A stretch of DNA of 64,000 nt from Armatimonadota bacterium (GTDB lineage: Bacteria > Armatimonadota > HRBIN16): the NCBI GenBank assembly GCA_026003175.1, contig BPGT01000001.1, positions 186,001 through 250,000 of the forward strand. Direction: 5' to 3'. The position numbers and the translations under genes are program-made. Every line of letters starts with the position of its first letter. The stretch's first letter is position 1. This document shows, one piece after another, positions 25,408 through 34,221 of this stretch. Under the pieces are notes generated by a model. The model was not told the DNA's origin. It was given only the letters and a program-made list of their open reading frames with translations, and made no database searches.

Positions 25408-25795
25408 AAAGAACGGACACGGTGGCGGCTACGAGAAGCAGGATGTGGGCTTTCGCTTCGCTATGGTGTTCGTGTCGGCGTTGATAGCCGCCGTGATCGT
25501 GGTGCTGATATTTCTGGTGTGGTTCTATCGGGTGGTTGTGCCTCAACCTCCTCCTGCACCGAAACCGATAGCCCAGCAACGTCCACTGCCTCCTGCTCCC
25601 GTGCTGCAGGTGAACCCGGCGGTGGATATGCAGAAGTTCCGCGAGCGAGAGGAGCAGAAAGCCTCCTCTTATGGATGGGTGGATGAAAAGGGGGGCATCG
25701 CACACGTGCCCGTACAACGGGCGATGGAGATAGTAGCAGAACGCGGCTTGCCCCAGTGGCAGCCGCCCAAAGCGACGCAGGAGAAGAAACAATGA
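25379..25795 (+). CDS. Small single-pass membrane protein of the ACIII-oxidase operon
   Basis: The 138-residue protein has a His/Gly-rich N-terminus and a membrane helix (about residues 25-50, FRFAMVFVSALIAAVIVVLI). A Pro-rich linker follows, then YGWVDEKGGIAHVPVQRAME near residue 100, a motif recurrent in small proteins encoded between act and sco/cox genes. It may be an accessory or supercomplex subunit. ATG 25379 follows AGGAGG. It overlaps actF by 29 nt and the Sco gene by 4 nt. Confidence 0.8.
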   Translation: MSTAHHPSPKKNGHGGGYEKQDVGFRFAMVFVSALIAAVIVVLIFLVWFYRVVVPQPPPAPKPIAQQRPLPPAPVLQVNPAVDMQKFREREEQKASSYGWVDEKGGIAHVPVQRAMEIVAERGLPQWQPPKATQEKKQ

Positions 25796-26643
25796 AAACA
25801 GGGATAGCTATCGCTCTGTTGACCATATCGCTGATCGTGCCTGCCAGTGCACAATTCTGGCGGCAGCCTGAGCCGGAGAAGAGCACCAACGTGAACCTGG
25901 CTCGCGATATCACCATCGAGCAGAAACTGAACGAACAGGTTCCGCTTGACCTCACATTCCGCGATGAAACGGGCAAAACGGTGCAGCTGAGGCAGTACTT
26001 CGGGAAGAAGCCGGTGCTGCTGACGTTGGTGTACTACGAGTGCCCCTCGCTGTGCGGGCTGGTGCTGCAAGGGTTGCTGAAGAGCCTGCGCGTGCTCAAC
26101 TATACGCCGGGCGATCAGTTCGAGATTGTGACGGTCAGCATCAGCCCTTCCGAGACGCCCGAACTGGCTGCTACCAAGAAGCAGAACTTCCTGAAGGAGT
26201 ACGGTCGGCTGGACGCTGCGAAGGGCTGGCACTGGCTGACGGGCGAGGAGCAGAACATCCGCGCACTGGCAGATGCGGTGGGCTTCCGATATGTGTACGA
26301 CCCAAAGAGTAAACAGTACGCGCACGCCGCGGGCATCATGTTGTTGACACCCAGCGGCAGGGTCTCGCGCTACTTCTACGGCATCGAGTATTCGCCTCGC
26401 GACCTGCGGCTGGGCATCATGGACGCCTCGCAGGGCAAGGTGGGTTCGCTGGTGGAGAAGGTCATCCTGTTCTGCTACCAGTACGACCCCACCACGGGCA
26501 AATATAGCCTGGTCATCATCCGTATTGTACAGCTCGCCAGCGTGTTCACGCTGCTGGCACTGGGAAGTTTCATGGCTATTCATTTCTATCGCGAAAAGCA
26601 TGCTCAATCGTTGCGCAAGCGGGAGGAGGTCGCCAAAGGATGA
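25792..26643 (+). CDS. Sco1/SenC-family protein (second copy, with C-terminal anchor)
   Basis: The 283-residue protein has a cleavable signal (residues 1-20, ending ASAQ). A thioredoxin fold follows with LVYYECPSLCGLVLQG (CxxxC, near residue 90) and YAHAAGIMLL (Cu-ligand His near 180). Unlike the first Sco, it has a C-terminal membrane helix (about 243-265, IIRIVQLASVFTLLALGSFM). It lies directly before coxB with ATGA overlaps on both sides, so CuA loading of that subunit is its likely task. Confidence 0.9.
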   Translation: MKTGIAIALLTISLIVPASAQFWRQPEPEKSTNVNLARDITIEQKLNEQVPLDLTFRDETGKTVQLRQYFGKKPVLLTLVYYECPSLCGLVLQGLLKSLRVLNYTPGDQFEIVTVSISPSETPELAATKKQNFLKEYGRLDAAKGWHWLTGEEQNIRALADAVGFRYVYDPKSKQYAHAAGIMLLTPSGRVSRYFYGIEYSPRDLRLGIMDASQGKVGSLVEKVILFCYQYDPTTGKYSLVIIRIVQLASVFTLLALGSFMAIHFYREKHAQSLRKREEVAKG

Positions 26644-27647
26644 AAGGGGTAGCACTGCTTCCCGACACCGCCAGCACTTTTGCCCAGCAAGTGGACCTGC
26701 TCTTCTGGTTCCTGACGGCGGTGACGGTGTTCTTTACACTGCTGATAGCCGGGCTGGTGTTGTACTTCGCCTATCGATACCGGCGCGGTTCACCCGCCAG
26801 CCGTGCGGGCGCCAAAGAGACCGACCTCCGGTTGGAAATCGGCTGGTCGCTAATACCGCTTACCGTCGGGCTGATTGTGTTCGTGTGGGCAACGAAGCTG
26901 TACGCCGATGCATACGGACCTCCGCCCGACAACGCGCTGGAGATATTCGTTATCGGCAAGCAATGGATGTGGCATTTACAGCACCCTAACGGCATTCGCG
27001 AGAACAACGAGCTGCACATCCCTGCAGGTAGACCAGTGAAACTGACCTTGATTTCGCAGGATGTGATTCACAGCTTCTTCGTGCCAGCGTTCCGCATCAA
27101 GCGTGACGTGCTGCCTGGCAGGTACAACACAGTTTGGTTCACACCTACCAGGCCCGGCAAATACCATCTGTTCTGCGCGGAGTACTGCGGCACACAGCAC
27201 TCGCGCATGATTGGCTGGGTGTATGTGATGGAGCCGGCGGAGTACGAGAAGTGGCTTGCCAGCGGCGGTGAAGCCCGTCCGGGCGCGATAGCCAGCGGAG
27301 CAGGCACCATGGCAGGAGTGTCTACCGCCTCCCTGGTACAGGCGGGTGAGCAGCTCTACAAACAGCTGCGCTGTAACGCCTGTCACGGTGCGACCGACGG
27401 ACAGCGGGGTCCAACGCACTATGGACTGTTCGGCAAAAAAGTGAAACTGCGCGACGGTACTGTGGTGGTAGCAGACGAGGCGTACATTCGCGAGTCCATC
27501 CTGCGCCCTCTGGCGAAAGTAGTGGACGGCTACGAACCCATCATGCCCAGCTATGAGGGATTGCTGAACGAGGAGCGCACCCTGCAACTCGTCGCCTACA
27601 TCAAGTCGCTGAAGAAACCGGTGCAGACTGCGGAGGTGAAACCATGA
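26640..27647 (+). CDS. coxB: Cytochrome c oxidase subunit II with fused cytochrome c domain (caa3-type)
   Basis: The 335-residue protein has two N-terminal helices (about 18-45 and 62-82). The CuA cupredoxin domain follows with [13 protein letters not shown] and [15 protein letters not shown] (about 174-188, containing the Cys, Cys, His and Met ligands). The C-terminal c-type domain starts at [14 protein letters not shown] (near 240), with the axial Met in [11 protein letters not shown]. The fused heme domain allows direct electron input. Overlaps by 4 nt with both neighbours. Confidence 0.94.
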   Translation: MKGVALLPDTASTFAQQVDLLFWFLTAVTVFFTLLIAGLVLYFAYRYRRGSPASRAGAKETDLRLEIGWSLIPLTVGLIVFVWATKLYADAYGPPPDNALEIFVIGKQWMWHLQHPNGIRENNELHIPAGRPVKLTLISQDVIHSFFVPAFRIKRDVLPGRYNTVWFTPTRPGKYHLFCAEYCGTQHSRMIGWVYVMEPAEYEKWLASGGEARPGAIASGAGTMAGVSTASLVQAGEQLYKQLRCNACHGATDGQRGPTHYGLFGKKVKLRDGTVVVADEAYIRESILRPLAKVVDGYEPIMPSYEGLLNEERTLQLVAYIKSLKKPVQTAEVKP

Positions 27648-29305
27648 GTGTAGCGGTTGCCAAACCCGGCGAGGTAAAGCATAACTATTTGAACGCTGGA
27701 GATACAGTACGTTCGTGGTTGCTCACCACGGACCATAAACGCATCGCGGTGCTGTATCTCGTTTCGGTCACCCTGTTCTTTGCGGTGGGCGGACTGCTGG
27801 CGTTGCTTATCCGCCTGGAGCTGCTCACCCCGCAGGGTGACCTGATGACCTCCGAAACCTACAACCGCGTGTTCACTATGCACGGCGTGGTGATGATATT
27901 CCTGTTCCTGATCCCTGCCATCCCCGCTGTGCTGGGCAACTTCTTAGTGCCGCTGATGATAGGCGCGCGTGACCTCGCCTTCCCTCGCCTGAACCTCGCC
28001 AGCTGGTACGTATATATGGCGGGTGGGTTGATTGCCACTTGGGCGATGGTAAACGGAGGTGTGGACACCGGCTGGACCTTCTATCCGCCGTACAGCAGTT
28101 CGTACAGCACCTCGCAGGTCACGCTGACCATCGTCGGTGCGTTTCTTGTCGGTTTCTCTTCCATCTTCACCGGCATCAATTTCATCGTCACCATCCACAA
28201 GATGCGTGCGCCGGGGTTGACGTGGTTTCGCCTGCCGCTGTTCATTTGGGCGCACTATGCGACCAGCGTCATTATCGTGCTGGGCACGCCGGTGGTTGCC
28301 ATCACTCTGCTGCTTGTTGCAGTGGAGCGCGTGTTCCGGTTGGGAATCTTTGACCCTGCTCTGGGCGGCGACCCCATCCTGTTCCAGCACCTGTTCTGGT
28401 TCTACTCGCACCCGGCAGTGTACATCATGATCCTGCCCGCGATGGGCGTCATCAGCGAGGTGATCGCCTGTTTCTCGCGCAAGCGGGTGTTTGGCTACCA
28501 CTTCGTGGCGTTCTCCAGTGTGGCCATTGCGGTCGTCGGATTTCTGGTATGGGGACACCACATGTTTACCACCGGACAGTCAGTGTACGCGGGCATGGTG
28601 TTCTCCTTGCTCAGCTTCTTGGTCGCGGTTCCTTCCGCTGTCAAGGTCTTTAACTGGACCGCCACCATGTACAAGGGCACCATCGAGTTCCGCGCCCCGA
28701 TGCTGTACGTGATGGGCTTCCTGGGTCTGTTCGTGATTGGTGGGCTGACAGGTTTGTTCCTTGCCTCGCTGGCAACCGACATTCACCTGCAGGACACCTA
28801 CTTCGTGGTAGCGCACTTCCACTATATCATGGTGGGCGGCACCATTTTCGGCTATCTGGCGGGACTACACTTCTGGTGGCCCAAGATGACCGGGCGCATG
28901 TACCCTGAAGGAATCGCCAAGCTGGCTGCGCTCATCATCTTCGCGGGATTCAACCTGACCTTCTTCCCGCAGTTTGTGCTGGGCTACCTGGGAATGCCTC
29001 GGCGTTACCACTGGTATCCTGAGGAATGGCAGATGCTGCACGTGATGTCTTCAGCAGGGGCAGCGTTGCTGGGTATCGGTTATATCCTGCCCATCTTTTA
29101 CCTGCTATGGTCGCTGCGTAACGGCGCAATAGCCGGTCCGAACCCGTGGGGCGCTACCGGGTTGGAGTGGAAAACCGACTCACCCCCCATCACCCACAAC
29201 TTCGAGGAGACGCCCATCGTCACCGAAGAGCCTTACGCTTACGAGAATCATCACCAGCATGAGGAGGTCGCCAGTGGTACAGGAGCAAGCACCGCAGAAG
29301 CTTAG
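27644..29305 (+). CDS. coxA: Cytochrome c oxidase subunit I, A2-type
   Basis: The 553-residue protein has twelve helices. Heme and CuB ligands are visible: [15 protein letters not shown] (low-spin heme His), [20 protein letters not shown] (CuB His and the cross-linked Tyr), [10 protein letters not shown] (two CuB His) and [13 protein letters not shown] (heme a and a3 His). The YSHPxVY motif instead of GHPEVY marks an A2-type oxidase, in which Tyr-Ser replaces the D-channel Glu. [19 protein letters not shown] keeps the D-channel entrance Asp. Terminal electron acceptor of the ACIII chain. Confidence 0.95.
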   Translation: MSVAVAKPGEVKHNYLNAGDTVRSWLLTTDHKRIAVLYLVSVTLFFAVGGLLALLIRLELLTPQGDLMTSETYNRVFTMHGVVMIFLFLIPAIPAVLGNFLVPLMIGARDLAFPRLNLASWYVYMAGGLIATWAMVNGGVDTGWTFYPPYSSSYSTSQVTLTIVGAFLVGFSSIFTGINFIVTIHKMRAPGLTWFRLPLFIWAHYATSVIIVLGTPVVAITLLLVAVERVFRLGIFDPALGGDPILFQHLFWFYSHPAVYIMILPAMGVISEVIACFSRKRVFGYHFVAFSSVAIAVVGFLVWGHHMFTTGQSVYAGMVFSLLSFLVAVPSAVKVFNWTATMYKGTIEFRAPMLYVMGFLGLFVIGGLTGLFLASLATDIHLQDTYFVVAHFHYIMVGGTIFGYLAGLHFWWPKMTGRMYPEGIAKLAALIIFAGFNLTFFPQFVLGYLGMPRRYHWYPEEWQMLHVMSSAGAALLGIGYILPIFYLLWSLRNGAIAGPNPWGATGLEWKTDSPPITHNFEETPIVTEEPYAYENHHQHEEVASGTGASTAEA

Positions 29306-29924
29306 CATCCAGTTCGAAGACCTGCACCAGCAGAACGAGTCCTACATCGTGGGGATGTGGACGTTCCTGGTCACCGAAATTATGTTCTTCGGTGGGCTAT
29401 TCACTACATACCTTGTCTATCGGGTGGCAAATCAAGAAACCTTCTGGGAGGCACATCGCCACCTCAGCGTGCCACTGGGCTTTTTCAACACCTGCGTCCT
29501 GCTGACCAGTAGCCTCACGATGGCGCTGACAGTGCACTATGCCCAGCGTGGTTTGCGCAAACAACAGCTGCTGTGGCTGCTGGCGACCATGGCGCTGGCG
29601 TGCACCTTCCTGGTAGTGAAGGGGTTCGAATATCACCACAAGTTCGTGGAAGGGCTGATACCCGGACCGAACTTCCGGTTCGAGCCGGTGGAGCACCTGC
29701 GTGTGGCGCAGCTGTTCTTCAGCCTCTACTTCGCCATGACCGGACTGCACGCGCTGCATGTCATCATCGGCGTGCTGGTGATGGCGATACTGGCAGTGCT
29801 CACCGCCATCAAACACCCCAGCGTACAGGACTTCATCCCCATAGAGCTGGCGGGTCTGTACTGGCACTTCGTGGACATTGTGTGGATATTCCTGTTCCCG
29901 TTATTGTATTTGATTCCGAGGTGA
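29274..29924 (+). CDS. coxC: Cytochrome c oxidase subunit III
   Basis: The 216-residue protein has about five helices. [20 protein letters not shown] (about 28-47), [20 protein letters not shown] (near 155) and [20 protein letters not shown] at the end are typical of subunit III. GTG 29274, 6 nt after GAGGAGG, is chosen. ATG 29259 would place the ribosome binding site inside the gene. The start overlaps coxA by 32 nt. Confidence 0.92.
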   Translation: MVQEQAPQKLSIQFEDLHQQNESYIVGMWTFLVTEIMFFGGLFTTYLVYRVANQETFWEAHRHLSVPLGFFNTCVLLTSSLTMALTVHYAQRGLRKQQLLWLLATMALACTFLVVKGFEYHHKFVEGLIPGPNFRFEPVEHLRVAQLFFSLYFAMTGLHALHVIIGVLVMAILAVLTAIKHPSVQDFIPIELAGLYWHFVDIVWIFLFPLLYLIPR

Positions 29925-29928
29925 TGAG

Positions 29929-30255
29929 ATGAACAACGGACACGACACCCATACACATATCGTGCCCATCAAGGTTTACCTGCTGGTGTACGTCGCGCTG
30001 CTGGTATTGCTGGTGGCAACGGTCGGAGCGGCGTACCTGCCCGGACACCACACCCTGTTGAACAACATCATCGCGCTGACTATCGCGGTGGTCAAGGCGG
30101 TGCTGGTGGTGCTCTACTTCATGCATGTGCGCTATAGCACCCGCCTGACGTGGCTGTGGGCGTCGGCAGGGTTCTTCTGGTTGCTGATTATGTTCATCCT
30201 GACGCTGGGCGATTACTTCACCCGCCACTGGGTTCCGGTGCAGGGCTGGGAATAA
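29929..30255 (+). CDS. coxD: Cytochrome c oxidase subunit IV-like protein
   Basis: The 108-residue protein has three helices (about 15-35, 47-66 and 78-98) and HIVPIKVYLLVYVALLVLLV at the start, with VVKAVLVVLYFMHVRYSTRL in the middle, the pattern of the bacterial COX4/CyoD-like family. It starts 4 nt after coxC and ends the operon. It stabilises the CuB region in related oxidases. Confidence 0.88.
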   Translation: MNNGHDTHTHIVPIKVYLLVYVALLVLLVATVGAAYLPGHHTLLNNIIALTIAVVKAVLVVLYFMHVRYSTRLTWLWASAGFFWLLIMFILTLGDYFTRHWVPVQGWE

Positions 30256-30259
30256 CATC

Positions 30260-30289
30260 TTGACAGGCGCACGGAGCCTGTGCTATGCT
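30260..30289 (+). promoter_or_regulatory. Promoter of the dockerin gene
   Basis: TTGACA (30260-30265), 18 nt, TATGCT (30284-30289). It starts 4 nt after the coxD stop and separates the dockerin gene from the respiratory operon. Confidence 0.65.
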
Positions 30290-30325
30290 GCTACTGATTG
30301 ACATATCTATCACTTTGGAGAAAGG

Positions 30326-31564
30326 ATGAGTTCCATGCGAAAGGCTCTGCTTATACTGTTGGTTGCCACATTGGCGATATCTGCACATGCTCAATGGCGT
30401 GTGCGAGCCATCCGCATCCCACAGAAGTTCGTTACTATACGCCCGGCGAAGCAGACGGGAACCCCACCACTGCTAAGCGCGCAGGGGTTGTCTCCCCAGC
30501 AGACCGCGCTCATCTACGATAATTACCCGAACGATGACTCCGCGCCTCACCTGTTTTACTACGACCCCACCGGCAACGGCGAAAAGGCGGGAGAAAACTT
30601 TTGGGTAGACTACGATAACGTGGGCGCAGGCGGTGAGGTGCGTTCCTTCGAGTTTACCGCGGAAGTGACACAGGACAATGCGACGATCCGCATCTACTTT
30701 TTCCGAAACGTCACGCCCACCCAGCCACCCAGCCTGAGCAATCTGATACCGCTAAAGAACAGTGCGGGGTCTGCAGTGTTCGACATTACAGCGCAATACG
30801 CAGGCTACTACACCTTTACCGTCACTCTACCCAGTGCACTGTACTTTGACGTGAGCGGCGACATCGGCTGGAGTGTGGTCAAGCCGGGCAATATGGGGCT
30901 ATACTTCGTGACGTGGGATTTCAACGCCCCTGTCGGCCGGCGTGACGCCTACCTGTCCATCGACGGCGGTAGCAGCTGGCAGCTGACCGAATTCTTCGGG
31001 CATCCGGTAGCGAACTTCGCTATCCGCCTGATGGGTGTTCCAGCCACAAACAACGCCACCCTGTTCGGTAGTGTGGGGCTGGAAGACTTCGGGTTTGCAG
31101 TGCAACCTCCCAAGGATACCTCCGAGCCGGAAAACGACGCCTTCCTGCCCACGCTGGAGGTGGAACTGCGCCAGCCCGGCACGCTGGACGTGGTGCAAAC
31201 CTTCTACACGACGCCATACGCTACCGAGCAACCCGACGGCAGCCACGCCTATAGCTATCTGTTGTCAGTCGTACCTGAGGGCACATACGATATCGCCTTC
31301 CGTGCCAACCACTGGCTGCGCAAAGTGATACCCAATGTGACCATCGCGGGTGTGACGATGGTAGATGTGAATCTGGCGAACGCAGACATCGACGGCGATA
31401 ACGAAGTCACTCTCTTTGACTTCGGCGCGCTGGTCGCTGCTTTCGGCAGCCTGCCCGGTGACCCGAACTGGAGCTTCGCCGCCGATTTAGATGGCGACCT
31501 TGAGGTCACATTGTTTGACTTCGGCATTCTGGTGCGCAACTTCGGCTTGATTGGGGACGAGTAG
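30326..31564 (+). CDS. Secreted protein with C-terminal type I dockerin-like repeats
   Basis: The 412-residue protein has a signal peptide (residues 1-23, ending SAHAQ). A beta-rich N-terminal part with LFYYDPTGNGEKAGENFWVD follows, then a carboxypeptidase-regulatory-like region (LEVELRQPGTLDVVQTFYTT). The end carries a pair of Ca-binding dockerin repeats, ADIDGDNEVTLFDFGALVAA and ADLDGDLEVTLFDFGILVRN. Dockerins bind cohesins, but outside cellulosomes they also occur as surface-attachment modules. ATG 30326 and 30335 are both possible, and the second has the better-spaced AAAGGA. No cohesin is encoded here. Confidence 0.8.
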   Translation: MSSMRKALLILLVATLAISAHAQWRVRAIRIPQKFVTIRPAKQTGTPPLLSAQGLSPQQTALIYDNYPNDDSAPHLFYYDPTGNGEKAGENFWVDYDNVGAGGEVRSFEFTAEVTQDNATIRIYFFRNVTPTQPPSLSNLIPLKNSAGSAVFDITAQYAGYYTFTVTLPSALYFDVSGDIGWSVVKPGNMGLYFVTWDFNAPVGRRDAYLSIDGGSSWQLTEFFGHPVANFAIRLMGVPATNNATLFGSVGLEDFGFAVQPPKDTSEPENDAFLPTLEVELRQPGTLDVVQTFYTTPYATEQPDGSHAYSYLLSVVPEGTYDIAFRANHWLRKVIPNVTIAGVTMVDVNLANADIDGDNEVTLFDFGALVAAFGSLPGDPNWSFAADLDGDLEVTLFDFGILVRNFGLIGDE

Positions 31565-31576
31565 CGCTTTAGGGGG

Positions 31577-31639
31577 TGACGAGGCTCCTGCCAAGCCTGC
31601 GGGACCGTATTGCAGGGGCGCACCGCCGGGCGCCCCTGC
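31577..31639. repeat. GGCTCCTGCC repeat and GC-rich palindrome
   Basis: GACGAGGCTCCTGCCAAGCC (from 31579) is a copy of the dispersed GGCTCGGCAGGAGCC family. It is followed by a 10-bp stem, GCAGGGGCGC (31612-31621) with GCGCCCCTGC (31630-31639). It lies between two convergent genes and may serve as a bidirectional terminator, though no T-runs follow. Confidence 0.55.
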
Positions 31640-31693
31640 TGACAGTGAACAGTCGTCATTCTTTATCTGTGAACATCCGGATTCTCGAAGGGG

Positions 31694-32563
31694 CTACCTG
31701 CCCAGATACCACTCGCTGCCGCGCATCTGTTGCAGGCGGCGTACTCGCTCCTCAATCGGCGGGTGGGTCATAAACAGGCTCATCAGCGCGCCGCCCATCC
31801 CGCGCAAAGGGTTCACGATGAACAAGTGCGCTGTAGAGGGCGAAGCCTGCATCGGTATCATGCGCGAAGCCTGCTCCAGCTTGCGCAACGCGCTGATCAG
31901 CCCATCAGGGCTACCCACCAGCTTCGCACCGGTAGCGTCCGCTTCATACTCACGCGCCCGCGAGATAGCCAGCTGAATAAGCATCGCGGCGATAGGCGCA
32001 ACGATCATGATGAGCAGGTACACCAGCGGGTTGCCTCCCTCGCGGTCGTCGTTGCGCGCACCGCCGAAAATCATCGCCCATCGCGCCATATCTGCCAACA
32101 GCATCACCGCGCCTGCTATCGTCGCCACGACGGTCATCGTCAGCGTGTCGCGATGTTTGATGTGCGCTATCTCATGCGCCAGCACACCTTCCACCTCTTC
32201 CGTGTCCAGCAGGTGCAACAGCCCAGCGGTTACCGCCACAGCCGCATGGGCAGGGTCACGACCGGTGGCGAAGGCGTTGGGCTGCTCACCGGGAACCACG
32301 TACAGCCTGGGCAGCGGGATGCCTGCGCGTTCAGATAGCCGTTCTACCATCCGGTATAGTTCAGGCGCATCGGCTGGCGACAGAGCGCGCGCCCCGTACA
32401 TCCCCAGCACGATTTTATCGCTGAACCAGTAGCTGACGAAATTCATCACCAGCGCGAGCACGAAGGCTATCATCGCTCCGCCACGACCGCCAACCGCATC
32501 CCCTACAAAGATGAACAGGGCGGTCAGCGCAACCAGCAAAACGCCTACTTTGAGTGTGTTCAT
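31694..32563 (-). CDS. htpX: HtpX-like M48 zinc metalloprotease
   Basis: The 289-residue protein has two N-terminal helices (about 5-20 and 28-47), the zinc motif HEIAHIKHRD (about 130-139), two more helices near 145-165 and 178-200, and the third ligand Glu in SRAREYEADATGAKLV (near 205). HtpX degrades misfolded membrane proteins. ATG 32563 follows AGGAGG and GGGAGG. The gene lies behind a terminator and a yybP-ykoY manganese riboswitch, so its expression should rise with Mn2+. That is an unusual control for HtpX. Confidence 0.93.
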   Translation of the reverse strand: MNTLKVGVLLVALTALFIFVGDAVGGRGGAMIAFVLALVMNFVSYWFSDKIVLGMYGARALSPADAPELYRMVERLSERAGIPLPRLYVVPGEQPNAFATGRDPAHAAVAVTAGLLHLLDTEEVEGVLAHEIAHIKHRDTLTMTVVATIAGAVMLLADMARWAMIFGGARNDDREGGNPLVYLLIMIVAPIAAMLIQLAISRAREYEADATGAKLVGSPDGLISALRKLEQASRMIPMQASPSTAHLFIVNPLRGMGGALMSLFMTHPPIEERVRRLQQMRGSEWYLGR

Positions 32564-32589
32564 GTTCCTCCCTCACCTCCTGATGTGGC

Positions 32590-32626
32590 AAAAAACCTTC
32601 ACCGCACTATGAGATACGGTGAAGGT
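32590..32626 (-). terminator. Intrinsic terminator of the Mn riboswitch expression platform
   Basis: On the minus strand ACCTTCACCG (32626-32617) pairs with CGGTGAAGGT (32604-32595), followed by six T. Its 5' arm contains the CCTTC that closes the riboswitch P1 helix, so ligand-bound P1 and the terminator exclude each other. It sits 26 nt before the htpX ATG. Confidence 0.9.
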
Positions 32627-32710
32627 CTCGCGCATTGTTACAGCGGACACCGGCGCTGTGGCGTGTTGACGATGTCCGCTCCTGCTTTCGCAGGGGCTAC
32701 TCCCCTTCCG
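32621..32710 (-). promoter_or_regulatory. yybP-ykoY manganese riboswitch controlling htpX
   Basis: The minus strand shows the conserved yybP-ykoY blocks in order. GAAGGGGAGTAGC contains loop L1 and the P1 5' strand (GGGGAGTAGC at 32705-32696). A GAAA-capped hairpin CCTGCGAAAGCAGG follows. Then comes GGACATCGTCAACACG with the L3 motif (ATCGTCAACAC at 32673-32663), closed by GGTGTCC. GCGAGACCTTC (32631-32621) is the 3' strand. This RNA class senses Mn2+ by docking L1 and L3. P1 (GAAGG with CCTTC) competes with the terminator, predicting an ON switch. Recognition is from memory of the class consensus. Confidence 0.9.
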
Positions 32711-32716
32711 ATAAGT

Positions 32717-32745
32717 ATTATACCTTTTTCTCGCTAAAATGTGAC
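32717..32745 (-). promoter_or_regulatory. Promoter of the riboswitch-htpX transcript
   Basis: On the minus strand a perfect TATAAT (32722-32717) is preceded after 17 nt by GTCACA (32745-32740), 4 of 6 matches to TTGACA. The start would fall near 32710, the first base of the aptamer, which supports the assignment. Confidence 0.75.
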
Positions 32746-32786
32746 TTCTATCCCGTGAAGCATCAGTCAGGTGAGATAGCCACTGC

Positions 32787-33692
32787 TCACGATGACGTGA
32801 TTTCGCCAGGTCGGGCGTTGAGTGATTCATGGACAGGTTGCACTTCCAACCATTTCTCGACGAATTCCGCTATCTGTCCGTAGTAGTTCTCCGGCTGGTC
32901 TACCCGTGCCTGCACGTGCCCGCTGCCGTTAGCAATCCATAGCGTACGCGGCTCGCCCGCCGCTTGATACAGAGCGTATGCGTGCTCGACAGGAACGAGA
33001 TGGTCGCGGTCGCCGTGAATCAACAGCACCGGACGTGGGGCAATTTTGCCGATTTCACGTATCGGCTCGGCGTGGGAGAGGGGAGTACGTGTGAACAACA
33101 TCGCCACATACTTTACCGGTCGGCACAGTTTACCCAGCACTCTGCCAAAACCGGCTTCCCACCACGTATTCGCCGCGTGCGCCAGCCGGGCGTATGCGCT
33201 ATCGGCGATAACCGCGCCAACTCGCTGGTCGCGAGCAGCGGTCATGATGGCGACCGCACCGCCCATCGATGAGCCGAACAGCAGGATAGGCAGTCCGAAT
33301 CGCGCTGCGAAGTCTACTGCACCGAGAGCATCCTGCACCTCACGTGCACCGATAGTGGTAACGCGCCCGCCGCTTTCCCCGTGTGCGCGGAAGTCAAACA
33401 GCAAGCAGCTGAAGCCCAAGCGGCGCAGCTCTAATGCAACGCCCAGCACCTCGCAACGGTTCGCTACATAGCCATGACACAACACCGCTACCCCGCGAGG
33501 GCGTGGGTGCGATATCCACCATCCCGACAGGGGCGTGCCGTCACGTGAAGGAAAGGCGACGGGGTCAAAAGAAACCTGCACATCGAAAGGGGTCAGGAAC
33601 AGTGGAGCACGCGGTGGGTGTGTCGCCGCGACAGCAAGCAGCACCCACCCCAACACGAGCAGCGCACCTGCCGTCATTACCACCCAGAGCAT
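32787..33692 (-). CDS. Membrane-anchored alpha/beta hydrolase
   Basis: The 301-residue protein has an N-terminal helix (about 4-24) and an alpha/beta-hydrolase fold. VAVLCHGYVANRCEV (oxyanion region, near 70) is followed by the nucleophile elbow FGSSMGGAVAIMTA (near 143), LLIHGDRDHLVP with the acid (near 233) and GSGHVQ with the catalytic His (near 265). It resembles the FrsA/YfhR-type serine hydrolases. It starts 3 nt after the stop of the Spy-like gene, so it ends the sigma-factor operon. Substrate unknown. Confidence 0.85.
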   Translation of the reverse strand: MLWVVMTAGALLVLGWVLLAVAATHPPRAPLFLTPFDVQVSFDPVAFPSRDGTPLSGWWISHPRPRGVAVLCHGYVANRCEVLGVALELRRLGFSCLLFDFRAHGESGGRVTTIGAREVQDALGAVDFAARFGLPILLFGSSMGGAVAIMTAARDQRVGAVIADSAYARLAHAANTWWEAGFGRVLGKLCRPVKYVAMLFTRTPLSHAEPIREIGKIAPRPVLLIHGDRDHLVPVEHAYALYQAAGEPRTLWIANGSGHVQARVDQPENYYGQIAEFVEKWLEVQPVHESLNARPGEITSS

Positions 33693-33695
33693 ATA

Positions 33696-34199
33696 TTACC
33701 CCGGCTTGCCGCTGCGTCCGCGCCGTCCCCAATCGCCTTTAGGGGGGAAGAACATGCGCTCTTTCCACCACTCGTTCCACCGCTCGAACTGCTCTTTGTC
33801 CAGAATACGACGCAGCTGTTTCTGGTTCTCGTGATGTACCTTGAGTAGTTCCGCCTGCGTCTGGTTGATGCTCTGGATGATACGCTGCGCCGCACGCTCG
33901 TCGAGCTGATACTGTTGGTACAGTTGCATCAGCTGCATGCGCTGTTCGTGCAGCTTTGTCAGCAGCTGGCGTATCTTCTCTTCGGTCTCATTCATCAGAT
34001 TGATCAGCCGCGTGCGCTGCTGGGCGGTAAGATTCAACCTGGCGAACAGCGCTTCGCGGTCAAAAGGTGAAGGCGGTGCAGGTTGACCACCCGGAGCGCG
34101 TGGTGGCGGAGGTGGTTGAATCTGCGCCTGCACGCCAGAGATGATAACTCCGCTCAGCAGTAGTAGCAGCAATATTCCGGAAAAACGCCAGAAAACCAT
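33696..34199 (-). CDS. Spy/CpxP-like periplasmic protein in a sigma/anti-sigma operon
   Basis: The 167-residue protein has a signal peptide (about 1-25, ending GVQAQ), a Pro-rich stretch and a long helical region. It carries LNLTAQQRTRLINLMNETEE and LRRILDKEQFERWNEWWKER, the LTxxQ/heavy-metal-resistance pattern of Spy/CpxP/CnrX relatives. ATG 34199 is chosen because GGGAGG lies 9 nt before it. The frame also runs open upstream. Its place after an anti-sigma gene suggests a periplasmic sensor or modulator, like CnrX or CpxP. Confidence 0.8.
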   Translation of the reverse strand: MVFWRFSGILLLLLLSGVIISGVQAQIQPPPPPRAPGGQPAPPSPFDREALFARLNLTAQQRTRLINLMNETEEKIRQLLTKLHEQRMQLMQLYQQYQLDERAAQRIIQSINQTQAELLKVHHENQKQLRRILDKEQFERWNEWWKERMFFPPKGDWGRRGRSGKPG

Positions 34200-34221
34200 C
34201 TCGTTGTTCCTCCCGGTTCTT

